A DNA stretch of 14,224 nucleotides from an uncultured Lachnospiraceae bacterium (GTDB lineage: Bacteria > Bacillota > Clostridia > Lachnospirales > Lachnospiraceae), in contig CAPQSW010000052.1 in assembly GCA_948688495.1 (NCBI GenBank), forward strand, positions 1 to 14,224. Direction: 5' to 3'. Made by a program: the position numbers and the translations under genes. Within the stretch, counting starts at the first letter, position 1. Every line of letters begins with the position of its first letter. Below are positions 1 through 7,631 of the stretch, piece by piece. The notes under the pieces were generated by a model that was not told the origin of the DNA, searched no databases, and worked only from the letters and a program-made list of their open reading frames with translations.

Positions 1-55
1 AGCTACACACATTCTACTACACTTCATTTGTATTTACAAATCAATATTTTGCAAA
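1..55. repeat. 55-bp direct repeat, left copy
   Basis: Bases 1-55 are identical to 5773-5827 in the same orientation; identity stops after GCAAA (then ATCTC here, CTCGT at the other copy). The left boundary of this copy is unseen because it starts at window base 1. The copy includes the last codons and TAA stop (34-36) of the HD gene. It also holds a near-palindrome ATTTGTA-TT-TACAAAT (26-41). It may be an attachment site, a trace of duplication, or an assembly overlap. Confidence 0.93.
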
Positions 56-3000
56 ATCTCTGGCAATATTACCGATAACCATCTCTTATATTCCTCATCT
101 GCTTCCACATAACCACAGAATCCTTTTTCTCCAAACCATTGTTCGGATTCTTCCATTGCCCTCACCGCATTTTTTATTTTCTCCCGGATTTCTTTTACAG
201 CTTTATTTCTTACGGTTAAGCGTCCCTGCATAAACATCATGCCGCTCCACGCCTGTAATCTTGTATTTCCATTCCCTGTGAGGAAATAATAGCTAAACAT
301 CACCATACCGTAATTATAGATAACCGGCTCGTCTGTGTTCAGTATCTGTATTATGTACTGAATCGCAATCGCTTGCTGTTCCTCTGGAATTTCTCTCATT
401 CCCATCACCAAAAGATATGCCACGTCCATTTCATACTGGTTATCTGATCCAAGTTTAAATGCAAAGTTGGAAAGCGGGTTATCCTCCGCTTTTTCGTGTG
501 CTGGAAGAAATGTTTTACCAACCATTTCCTCCAATACAAACTTGTTAATATATGTCCGTTCCTCCTGTGTCCCGGAAGATTCAATCAAATGCAGTAAACG
601 GCAAAAATCGTGAAAAAACATGGCGGACATTCCCTGCCTGTAAACCTGCATCAATCCAAAAATACGGTCAATGACCTGAATCACGCCGTTTTCTGTTCCT
701 CCGCTCCAATTCTGATTACAAAAAGCTTCTTCTGCGAAACCCATAATTCTGCTGTCATAACCGGACAGTTTTCCTCTTTCTTTTATCTTTTCCTCCAATT
801 CATCCAACACTCGATTCATCACGTCCAGGTCAACGGGTTCCAGCTCATACAAAGATTTTACATCAATCAGCGTATCCAGCCTGCGGTATCTGTCCAGCAT
901 TTTATTAAACTGTTCCGCACATTCCTCCATATCTTCTGTTTCTGCCAAAGGTATGTTCTCCTTAAACTCAACATCAGCCTCTATCTTTTCTTCCAACTGA
1001 TGAATCAACTTATTTACAAATTTATGCAGATATTCCTTATCCGCATCCTCTCGCTCTGACAACAGAAGTATTGCGTGGTACAAATCTGTGCTTTTCTTTG
1101 CATTATCCTCATACCCTTGCATTAGCTCCAGGTATTTTAAAGTGCATTCCCATGAAGCATCCTGCATAACATGATCTGCCAGCTTTACATTTACCATAAA
1201 GGTGTGCTGGTCTTTAAAAACCTCATCTATAATCTCTGTAATTGTCCCCCAATCCTCCGGCTCCATATCTTTTGTCCAATTATATAAAAATTTATATTGC
1301 CCCAAATCGAAAAAATGGTTCTGCTCTTTATAATACTGATGGTACTTTACAAGCCACTGCAATAATTGTTTCCTTTGTTCTACAGAAAAATACCGCGCCA
1401 GTACTTCCACCACGCACAGTGCACATTTCCATTGTATCCGCACTGCTTTTTCTGTAATGAATCCTGTAATTACTGACAATTCATTATCAGCATCTTCACT
1501 GTATTCCATAAGGTATTCTGCAACAGTCTGGCGCTCGTCTTTTTTTAGTTTGTTCTCACTGATTCCGCGGATGTAACAAATCAGACAATGTGTCAATTCT
1601 TGCGGTAACCCTTTATATCCTCCATCTTCATCTGTATAAGTTCCAAGCAGGTAATGCAGCCTGGTTTCACTGTGAATTGCATCAATATATCCACTTAAAT
1701 CCCAATAGTGTATGGAATCCAATGTCTGCAGACAAATCAGACGCAGTAACTGGCATCGTTCATTACTGGAAGAATTCCGATAATCCTGGCATGTCCCCAG
1801 CAAGGATTCTATCATCAGGCTCCTCTGCTGCCAGAACGCAGCCAGAGGCTGTTCTAACTGCATCCGGCTATAGCGGTATCTTCCAATTTCAATCTCATCT
1901 TTCTCAATCGTCCCATCTTCATTTGCAGCACTTACTTCATCTATTATCCTTTCTTCGTATGCTGCCCCGCCCCCAACTGCAGTCCTTTCTTCGTTATCAG
2001 CTTTCAGTATTCTATACCTGGCAACCTGTATATTCCACTGCACCATATTCAGATACCCCTGCACCGGCTTCGCAAAATCTTTGTTTTCATTTGCAATCTT
2101 GCACAGGTACGGTATGTCAGCCTCTATTGCTTCCCAATCCTCCGCCCAAAAGGCTGCCCAGGCCTTTGCAAAAGGCTGCAGGCTGATTTCCTGACTGTTG
2201 CCAAATTCTGGGCTTATATGAAATAAAATCTTACTCTGCATTTTTAGCTGTGTGGTATAAATACAAAGCTTATCCGCTAAATGCTTACTAGAAGAAGATA
2301 ATTGTTCTATCAGATAATCAGCAACCCGCTTCCAGTATTCCCCCTCCTGAGCATAATACCAGAAAGCTCCTACAATATGTTCCAGCAAAAGTAATGTGGC
2401 CAAGTCGTCCTGTATATTTTGATATGTACATTTTTTCAGATGCGCTTCATACTTTTCCATCCACTCATCACTAATCCTGGGTTCCAGAAACATAAACCAT
2501 ACATCCAGTAAATACTGATAATCCCCCTCCATACATAATTTATTACAAGTACGCCGCTGCCAATCTGCAACAAATGAATTCTCATATTTTAAGGCAAGCA
2601 AAAAAGATTCATCCCCATATTTCTCCAAGACGCTTAAAAAAATATAAATCCAGTATAAATCGTTTAATGATGCTGTATCCTCCCATTTTTTCCATGCTAT
2701 AAAACATAAATGCCTTACTTTTCCTATTTGCCCATTCAGATATGCATCTTCCACCAACTCCCTCAGATAGACCATCCGTTCCTTAAAATCCCCCGTCCCG
2801 GACAGAATCTTTTCTTCTGGATAATAAATAGCCCTAGGCGTTAAAAACCTTGATTCTTCAGATAAATCAATCGTCTCCAAACCAATCCCATCCAAACGCC
2901 TTCTCATATCTGTACGCCCGCCATCACTATTAAGCGCTTCCTGCATAAAGGTTGATAATAACTGCTCCACTATATGATTCTTAAACTCTGGGAGATTGAT

Positions 3001-3969
3001 CCATATTTGTTCCAGCTCTTTTGTAATTTCATCTGTATATTCTGGAATCCCATCTGCCGGCTGGAATACGATATGTAAAATACCCGCTCCTAATATTTCC
3101 AGTTTTGGGTTATATAACTTCACCAAGCGATAATGATTCCTAAGTGCCCGATAAATTTTCTCATGCCGTGCATTTGTCGGGAGAAGTTTCCGAAACGTAA
3201 CTCTGACTGTATGATTTCTTACACCAACTACTTCCGCTGTCAGAGCATGTCGAATCCAATGCGCTAGATTATCCATCGTTCCATGACGGTATTTAATTAG
3301 CGCAATTGTGTCACAACGATTTGAATCCTCGTCCAGCAAATCACACACGGCTATCACTGCATTAAATGCTTCAATATGGCTTTTTTCAAGCCCCAACAGC
3401 TCTATCTCCCTCATATATGATACAAAACCAGAATCCCATGCCCATTTTTGATGGGAGGATGCCATACCAATAACAACGCAAAGATGTGATTCCAGTGCGG
3501 GATCCTTTTTTATTTCTTCTTCCAGAATCCTTCTAACCAATTTTTCAATGCGCAGCACATGTGTGCGCCTAACCCAGTTAGAAATATCGCAAAAACCTTT
3601 CATATTATCATTTTTATTTGCATCTGGAAGGTCCGCCGCATCCTGCGACAGCATCCCAATATCGTGTATAATCAGAGCCAACAGCAGATAACCGGCTTCC
3701 CCTCCATTAATTTTCTCTATCCACTGATCCTCCACTGCCCATTCAGACGCCCTACGCACAATGCTGCAGATATGCGGCAATGCATGATTGGTAAACTCGG
3801 GCATATGGCAATTATCTGCAAGCCTGTCTATGCTCCGCAGCAAAATGCGCAACACATTCGTATATTGTGGAAATGGTGGATTAGAAAATGTTTTCGTGGC
3901 AAGCGGGCTTTCCATAATATAATCTGTCGCCTGAGACAGTTCCGTATCAAAATCCGGTATTTCTTTCAT
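34..3969 (-). CDS. Giant HD-domain protein, 1311 aa, function unknown
   Basis: The first 250 residues carry all positions of an HD-superfamily metal-dependent phosphohydrolase: H66 (in HALPHI), H102-D103 in HDIGM, H137, H173 (in SSHQKW) and D210 (in CDLLD). Known members hydrolyse phosphate esters such as cyclic or free nucleotides with bound metal; the substrate here is unknown. The arrangement resembles HD domains found with large conflict or chaperone-like proteins (HD-CE type), but this is from memory. The remaining 1000 or so residues look helical and soluble, with no membrane segment or signal peptide, and I recognise no catalytic motif. The start is taken as ATG 3969: AGGGGG (3976-3981) lies 6 nt before it, while the ATG at 3984 has no such site. 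The gene overlaps the preceding ATPase/nuclease gene by 23 bp, so translation is probably coupled. Its final codons and stop lie in the 55-bp repeat. Hand-counted lines gave 33-45% GC, lower than the neighbour. Confidence 0.85.
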   Translation of the reverse strand: MKEIPDFDTELSQATDYIMESPLATKTFSNPPFPQYTNVLRILLRSIDRLADNCHMPEFTNHALPHICSIVRRASEWAVEDQWIEKINGGEAGYLLLALIIHDIGMLSQDAADLPDANKNDNMKGFCDISNWVRRTHVLRIEKLVRRILEEEIKKDPALESHLCVVIGMASSHQKWAWDSGFVSYMREIELLGLEKSHIEAFNAVIAVCDLLDEDSNRCDTIALIKYRHGTMDNLAHWIRHALTAEVVGVRNHTVRVTFRKLLPTNARHEKIYRALRNHYRLVKLYNPKLEILGAGILHIVFQPADGIPEYTDEITKELEQIWINLPEFKNHIVEQLLSTFMQEALNSDGGRTDMRRRLDGIGLETIDLSEESRFLTPRAIYYPEEKILSGTGDFKERMVYLRELVEDAYLNGQIGKVRHLCFIAWKKWEDTASLNDLYWIYIFLSVLEKYGDESFLLALKYENSFVADWQRRTCNKLCMEGDYQYLLDVWFMFLEPRISDEWMEKYEAHLKKCTYQNIQDDLATLLLLEHIVGAFWYYAQEGEYWKRVADYLIEQLSSSSKHLADKLCIYTTQLKMQSKILFHISPEFGNSQEISLQPFAKAWAAFWAEDWEAIEADIPYLCKIANENKDFAKPVQGYLNMVQWNIQVARYRILKADNEERTAVGGGAAYEERIIDEVSAANEDGTIEKDEIEIGRYRYSRMQLEQPLAAFWQQRSLMIESLLGTCQDYRNSSSNERCQLLRLICLQTLDSIHYWDLSGYIDAIHSETRLHYLLGTYTDEDGGYKGLPQELTHCLICYIRGISENKLKKDERQTVAEYLMEYSEDADNELSVITGFITEKAVRIQWKCALCVVEVLARYFSVEQRKQLLQWLVKYHQYYKEQNHFFDLGQYKFLYNWTKDMEPEDWGTITEIIDEVFKDQHTFMVNVKLADHVMQDASWECTLKYLELMQGYEDNAKKSTDLYHAILLLSEREDADKEYLHKFVNKLIHQLEEKIEADVEFKENIPLAETEDMEECAEQFNKMLDRYRRLDTLIDVKSLYELEPVDLDVMNRVLDELEEKIKERGKLSGYDSRIMGFAEEAFCNQNWSGGTENGVIQVIDRIFGLMQVYRQGMSAMFFHDFCRLLHLIESSGTQEERTYINKFVLEEMVGKTFLPAHEKAEDNPLSNFAFKLGSDNQYEMDVAYLLVMGMREIPEEQQAIAIQYIIQILNTDEPVIYNYGMVMFSYYFLTGNGNTRLQAWSGMMFMQGRLTVRNKAVKEIREKIKNAVRAMEESEQWFGEKGFCGYVEADEEYKRWLSVILPEILQNIDL

Positions 3970-5701
3970 AACAATCCCCCTCATAATTTACGTTTCCATA
4001 TTTACGCTCCATCCCCACCAGACATTCCTTCCTAAAAAAACAGATCCCATATGCAAGGATGTCCTGGTAGCCCTCCTGCATGAGCTCCCGTCGGTATCCT
4101 CGCTCCTCTATCTGGAGAAGCGCCTCTTCGCGCCCCTTTTCCATCTCCCCGAAGCTTTTCACTGCCTTGATTTCAATGATTACTGCACGCCCGCGCCGGA
4201 TTACCGGCGTCTTTAGGATAATGTCAGCCCTCCCGGTCCCTGCTTCACGGTTAGAAAGCACGCGGTACTTTCCGTTCTGTCTAAGCAGACCAGCAAGGAA
4301 CCCGTGGTAATAGCTCTCCCCATAATCAAAGTAGCTGATGGTTTCCCACAGGAATCTGGTGATCTCCTCCTCCATCCCCTCCGTGTCACCTTCCTCTATG
4401 GCCGTGTACAAAGGCGACATCTGAAAACTTTTCTGTTTCCGGTCAAACCAGGCGGAAATCATATTCTTATAAATATAGGACACTTCCATATTGGGAACTG
4501 CCATCGTGACAAGACGTTCCTCCCCCTCCTGCCGTACGGAGATCTTCTTCATGTATCCGGTGAAGAACAGAAAATTCCACAGATTGTCCTCGGAGTCGTA
4601 TATACTGTCATACGTGATTTCCTCATGGACGGGTTTCTCGATTGTCCCCCCATTCATCAATCCTTCAAGCTGCTCCTTCATCTGTCCCTTGTCGTCATCC
4701 ATCTTCTGTATCAGGCTTTTCACGATGCTGTTCGCGCTCGTGTTCGCCCAGTAAGCCATCATGAGGGCGTCCCTGTCCGACATGTGTTCTTCCACGAAGC
4801 TGATCAGGCTCCAGGGGTTATAAACCTCCGTACTGCCAAACCGGTACCCATCATACCACTGCTTCACAGTCGCACGTTTATCTCCCATCCCGTAATTCTC
4901 AAGCATCCTGTCCACTTCCTGCTGCACAAATCCAAAATACCCCGCATAGTCGCTGCGCATGATAGAAAAAACCTTAAGATTGTTCAGCCCCGTAAATATG
5001 GACTCCCGGGACACACGCAGGCATCCGGTCACCGCTGCAAATTCTAAGTAAGGATTCGTCTTCAGCGCGGACTCGAACAGGGAGCGGATAAATCCGATCA
5101 TTTCGTCATAGAACCCGCCGAAATATGCGCTCTCCAGGGGAACGTCGTACTCGTCAATCAGGATTACGCATTTCTTTCCATATGCCTTATAGAGACAGTT
5201 CGAGAGAAAAGAAAGGCTTTTATAATAGTCGCTGTCTTCCCCGCGTCTTCCGCGGATTGCCCTGTACCTTTCAACATCTTCCGGGTTTTCCAGCTTCCCA
5301 ACCACCATCTTCTCATGCCTGGCATACTCCTCTGCTATGGCTTCCTTCAGGCTGTCATACGCCATTGCAAAGCTGTTCTGCTTCGCGGACTTTAAGGTCA
5401 GCATGATGGCCGGGTACTGCCCCATCTCCCTCGTATACATTTCCCCGGCGCCTGCAATGGCAAGCCCGGAAAACAACTGTGCATTCCGTTCATTTCTTTC
5501 CGCATCCCCGGTATCCTCAAAGTAATACTTCAGCATGCTCAGGTTCAAGGTTTTCCCGAAACGCCTGGGGCGGGTAAAGAGATTAACCTCACCTTTTTTA
5601 TCAAGAAGCTCTTTTATCATTAGCGTCTTGTCCACGTAATAATAGCCCTTTTCTATAAGTTTCCCAAAATCATCTACGCCTATCGGCAATGGCTGGAACA
5701 T
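3947..5701 (-). CDS. AAA-ATPase with C-terminal PD-(D/E)XK nuclease domain
   Basis: This 584-aa protein has the layout of the AAA-ATPase-like/PDDEXK_9 family, frequent in Clostridia and Bacteroidetes, often in many copies per genome, and of unsettled function. The N-terminus PLPIGVDDF...YYYVDKT is typical. The P-loop is the family variant RPRRFGKT (44-51), Walker B is VILIDEYD (179-186), and the hallmark WYDGYRF lies at 282-288. The nuclease core shows E486, D493, E510-x-K512 and a following Q530, so all expected catalytic residues are present. It is likely a soluble DNA-acting ATPase-nuclease. ATG 5701 is chosen because AAAGGAG lies 7 nt before it; the ATG at 5707 is only 1 nt from that site. 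The last codons encode an extra tail that runs into the HD gene. Hand-counted lines gave 52-57% GC, clearly above the HD gene, which suggests separate origins for the pair. Family call is firm; role in defence is inference. Confidence 0.92.
   Translation of the reverse strand: MFQPLPIGVDDFGKLIEKGYYYVDKTLMIKELLDKKGEVNLFTRPRRFGKTLNLSMLKYYFEDTGDAERNERNAQLFSGLAIAGAGEMYTREMGQYPAIMLTLKSAKQNSFAMAYDSLKEAIAEEYARHEKMVVGKLENPEDVERYRAIRGRRGEDSDYYKSLSFLSNCLYKAYGKKCVILIDEYDVPLESAYFGGFYDEMIGFIRSLFESALKTNPYLEFAAVTGCLRVSRESIFTGLNNLKVFSIMRSDYAGYFGFVQQEVDRMLENYGMGDKRATVKQWYDGYRFGSTEVYNPWSLISFVEEHMSDRDALMMAYWANTSANSIVKSLIQKMDDDKGQMKEQLEGLMNGGTIEKPVHEEITYDSIYDSEDNLWNFLFFTGYMKKISVRQEGEERLVTMAVPNMEVSYIYKNMISAWFDRKQKSFQMSPLYTAIEEGDTEGMEEEITRFLWETISYFDYGESYYHGFLAGLLRQNGKYRVLSNREAGTGRADIILKTPVIRRGRAVIIEIKAVKSFGEMEKGREEALLQIEERGYRRELMQEGYQDILAYGICFFRKECLVGMERKYGNVNYEGDCYERNTGF
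3976..3981 (-). promoter_or_regulatory. Ribosome site deciding the HD gene start
   Basis: On the minus strand AGGGGG stands 6 nt before ATG 3969 and lies within the last codons of the ATPase/nuclease gene. It supports the 3969 start over ATG 3984, and suggests that ribosomes finishing the upstream gene start the downstream one. Confidence 0.7.
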
Positions 5702-5772
5702 ATGCATACTCCTTTCCCCAATCTGTAATCCCGGGCAACTGCAAAGCCTGTATAAAACAGCGGATTCTATTC

Positions 5773-5827
5773 AGCTACACACATTCTACTACACTTCATT
5801 TGTATTTACAAATCAATATTTTGCAAA
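5773..5827. repeat. 55-bp direct repeat, right copy
   Basis: Perfect second copy of bases 1-55, placed 71 bp upstream of the ATPase/nuclease start. The base before it is C (5772); after it comes CTC and then a strong palindrome. The positions matching the HD gene stop are 5806-5808, so this copy looks like the 3' end of an HD-type gene without the rest. It could also be the second half of an attachment site. Confidence 0.93.
5788..5816 (-). promoter_or_regulatory. Possible promoter of the ATPase/HD operon
   Basis: On the minus strand TTGATT (5811-5816) and TGTAGT (5788-5793) are 17 bp apart, with the start codon about 90 bp downstream. Each box matches consensus only partly. It lies wholly inside the 55-bp repeat, so the left copy would carry the same signal, pointing out of the window. 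Confidence 0.25.
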
Positions 5828-5830
5828 CTC

Positions 5831-5853
5831 GTTATACGCAATCCGCGTATAAC
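5831..5853. promoter_or_regulatory. Perfect 9-bp-arm palindrome, operator candidate
   Basis: GTTATACGC and GCGTATAAC flank a 5-bp centre (AATCC). It begins 3 bp after the right repeat copy and 90 bp before the XRE gene start. Neither strand follows it with a T-run, so a terminator is unlikely. A binding site for the adjacent XRE repressor is the simplest reading; a recombinase core site is another. Confidence 0.45.
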
Positions 5854-5873
5854 ATTTCTCGATTCATGTATCT

Positions 5874-5921
5874 TTTACTCATAGCGTACTCATTTCCGAT
5901 AATATTGTAATTATTATACAA
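5874..5921 (+). promoter_or_regulatory. Promoter of the XRE gene with overlapping inverted repeat
   Basis: TTTACT (5874-5879) and GATAAT (5898-5903) are 18 bp apart and resemble sigma-A boxes. Just downstream, where transcription would begin, TTGTA (5905-5909) and TACAA (5917-5921) form an inverted repeat with 7 bp between. This placement suits autorepression by the XRE protein. GGAGG (5928-5932) then precedes ATG 5943. Confidence 0.4.
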
Positions 5922-5942
5922 AAGAATGGAGGAACTACCGCT

Positions 5943-6278
5943 ATGGATTTTAGCGCTCGTCTTCAACATCTCCTTGAAGAAAACAACCTTACACAAAAAC
6001 AGCTTGCCCTGGAGCTTCATATTGCAAACTCTACCATCAATGGCTATATCAAAAGCTACCGGGAACCGGATTTCGCCATGCTCATCCGGCTGGCTCTTTA
6101 TTTTGATGTGACAACCGATTACCTGCTGGGACTTTCCAATGAGAAAAAGCCGGCACCATCTTCCCTGGAACCGGCGGAAGCCCGTCTGGTGAATCTCTAT
6201 CGTTCCCTCTCCCAGCACCGGCAGGAACTGCTTACTGAGCAGGCCCTGATCTACCAACGCATCCCAGATAAGCTTTAA
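5943..6278 (+). CDS. XRE-family helix-turn-helix transcriptional regulator
   Basis: This 111-aa protein is a small Cro/C1-type DNA-binding regulator. Residues 4-62 form the HTH_3 domain: LTQKQLALEL is the first helix pair, IANSTINGYIKSYREP the recognition helix region, and the closing YFDVTTDYLLGLS is typical of clostridial members. The last 45 residues are charged and helical and may serve dimerisation; there is no peptidase or ligand domain. ATG 5943 has GGAGG (5928-5932) upstream at fair spacing. It is the only plus-strand gene here, divergent from the ATPase/HD operon and convergent with the glycan operon. The inverted repeats at 5831-5853 and 5905-5921 are likely targets, so it may repress itself and perhaps the ATPase/HD genes. 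DNA-binding role is firm from family; targets are inferred. Confidence 0.93.
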   Translation: MDFSARLQHLLEENNLTQKQLALELHIANSTINGYIKSYREPDFAMLIRLALYFDVTTDYLLGLSNEKKPAPSSLEPAEARLVNLYRSLSQHRQELLTEQALIYQRIPDKL

Positions 6279-6326
6279 CCCAGTGATGCCAATTGGAACC
6301 GATTTCATTTGACATGTTAAAGCAAA

Positions 6327-6384
6327 AACCGTATGCCAAAAATACCTGTTTTCCACAAACGTCCAGGTTGTTTTGCATACGGTT
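6327..6384. terminator. Bidirectional hairpin terminator between convergent genes
   Basis: AACCGTATGC (6327-6336) pairs perfectly with GCATACGGTT (6375-6384). Inside, AAAA/TTTT and ACCTG/CAGGT (6344-6348 with 6364-6368) extend the stem with small internal loops. On the minus strand the stem is followed by TTTTTGCTTT, making a good intrinsic terminator for the glycan operon. On the plus strand CTTTCT follows, giving a weaker stop for the XRE gene. Confidence 0.7.
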
Positions 6385-6390
6385 CTTTCT

Positions 6391-6404
6391 ATTGTTCGAA
6401 CAAT
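6391..6404. other. Perfect 14-bp palindrome
   Basis: ATTGTTCGAACAAT reads the same on both strands. It sits between the terminator hairpin and the aminotransferase stop codon. It may add to termination on the plus strand, where CGCTTTT follows, or be a protein-binding site. A palindrome of this size can also arise by chance. Confidence 0.35.
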
Positions 6405-6409
6405 CGCTT

Positions 6410-7597
6410 TTAGCAACCGAAACAGCCCTTTATTACTTTACATACCCTCTGCAGATCCTCCTCAGTCATCTTGCTGTCACTCGGCAGACAGAGCCCGCGT
6501 GCAAAAATCTGTCCACTGATGCTGGAATCCGCACCAGTATCTTGATACAGTATACGTAAATCCTCCACCTGAGAGATAAAATCACATTCTGCAAATACCG
6601 GCTGTAAATGCATCGGCTTCCACACAGGACGGCTTTCCACATCATCTTCTTCCAGCGCCTGCATAATGCCCATCGGCTTTACCGGACAATCCTCTGCAAG
6701 CTGGATAACAGACAGCCAGCAGTTGCAATAGGAATCCTCGGGCATAGGCATAAAAGAAACTCCCGGCAATGCTCCCAAATGTCTCTGGTAATACTCAAAA
6801 ATACAGCGTTTCTTCTCCACACGCTTTTTCAAAACTTTTAGCTGTCCTCTCCCAATTCCCGCTACAATATTGCTCATACGGTAATTATAACCAACCTCTG
6901 TGTGCTGATACCAGGGCGCCGGCTCCCTGGCCTGCGTCGCCCAAAAAAGCGCTTTTGCCGCCTTTTTGTCAGCATCTTTTGTATTTACCACCAACATTCC
7001 CCCACCAGAACTTGTTATAATTTTATTACCATTAAAACTGATAATTCCATAATCCCCGAAGGTTCCGGTATGCTGGTTGCCGCAAACTGTTCCAAGGCTC
7101 TCCGCTGCGTCCTCAATAAGCGGGACCCGATATGTGTCACAAATCTCTTTGATTTCTTTAATCTTAGCACAAATGCCATATAAATGAACTACGATAACTG
7201 CCCTGGGCATCCTCCCCATTTTCCCATATTTATCAAACGCCATCCGCAACGCCTTTGGGCTCATATTCCAGGTATCCGGTTCGCTGTCGATGAATACAGG
7301 CTCCGCCTTCTCATACACAATAGGATTAGCGCTGGCAGAAAAAGTCAGGGACTGGCAGAATACCAGATCACCTTCCCCTACACCGGCCAGTTTCAACGCC
7401 ATATGTATTGCAGCCGTACCGCTTGACAGCGCTACTGTCTTTCCTCCGCCCAGTTCCATTGCCATTTCCTTTTCAAATTCTGTCACATTTCTGCCAAGAG
7501 GCGCAATCCAGTTGGTATCAAATGCCTCTTTTACATATCCCTGCTCATACCCTTCCTCACTCATGTGAGGCGATGCCAAAAAAATATGCTGTTTCAT
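6410..7597 (-). CDS. DegT/DnrJ/EryC1/StrS sugar aminotransferase (PglE-like)
   Basis: This 395-aa fold-type I PLP enzyme transfers an amino group, usually from glutamate, to the 4-keto carbon of a nucleotide-linked sugar. K192 in SFNGNK is the PLP Schiff-base lysine, D163 in IEDAAES contacts the pyridine ring, and SSGTAAIHMAL is the phosphate-binding stretch. The opening IFLASPHMSEEG matches PglE-type enzymes that make UDP-4-amino-4,6-dideoxy-GlcNAc. The preceding gene encodes the matching 4,6-dehydratase, 34 bp away, so the two act in sequence in the cytosol. ATG 7597 is preferred because AAAGGG lies 8 nt before it; a GTG at 7606 would add three residues and is less well spaced. It is the last gene of the operon, ending before a strong hairpin. 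Exact sugar product is inferred; other 4-keto substrates are possible. Confidence 0.9.
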   Translation of the reverse strand: MKQHIFLASPHMSEEGYEQGYVKEAFDTNWIAPLGRNVTEFEKEMAMELGGGKTVALSSGTAAIHMALKLAGVGEGDLVFCQSLTFSASANPIVYEKAEPVFIDSEPDTWNMSPKALRMAFDKYGKMGRMPRAVIVVHLYGICAKIKEIKEICDTYRVPLIEDAAESLGTVCGNQHTGTFGDYGIISFNGNKIITSSGGGMLVVNTKDADKKAAKALFWATQAREPAPWYQHTEVGYNYRMSNIVAGIGRGQLKVLKKRVEKKRCIFEYYQRHLGALPGVSFMPMPEDSYCNCWLSVIQLAEDCPVKPMGIMQALEEDDVESRPVWKPMHLQPVFAECDFISQVEDLRILYQDTGADSSISGQIFARGLCLPSDSKMTEEDLQRVCKVIKGCFGC

Positions 7598-7631
7598 CTT
7601 TTTCACCCTTTCCTATTCTTATGAAGCGTCG

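Larger units (their letters stand above)
1..5827. other. Direct-repeat-bounded two-gene segment (candidate inserted cassette)
   Basis: The repeat copies lie 5772 bp apart and enclose exactly two overlapping minus-strand genes, an AAA-ATPase/nuclease and a giant HD protein. There is no integrase, transposase, relaxase or terminal inverted repeat inside, so the segment would need help in trans if it moves. Recombination between the copies would remove both genes and leave one repeat next to the XRE regulator. Alternatives are a tandem duplication that later lost most of one copy, or an assembly effect, since the repeat starts at the very first base of the window. The bounded layout is seen; mobility is inferred. 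Confidence 0.35.

Noticed and set aside
1590..2186. 198-aa plus-strand open frame
   Set aside because: Antisense to the HD gene; His/Gln/Pro/Ser-rich low-quality composition typical of a shadow frame.
4304..5047. 247-aa plus-strand open frame
   Set aside because: Antisense to the well-supported ATPase/nuclease gene whose motifs span this stretch.
1..5827. Insertion sequence or integrative element with its own recombinase
   Set aside because: No transposase, integrase or terminal inverted repeats are encoded; only the direct repeat supports movement.
5831..5853. Palindrome as a transcription terminator
   Set aside because: No T-run follows it on either strand, and it stands upstream of promoters rather than after a gene.
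5832..6416. 194-aa minus-strand open frame
   Set aside because: It lies antisense to the clear XRE gene and the terminator, with no ribosome site or family resemblance.
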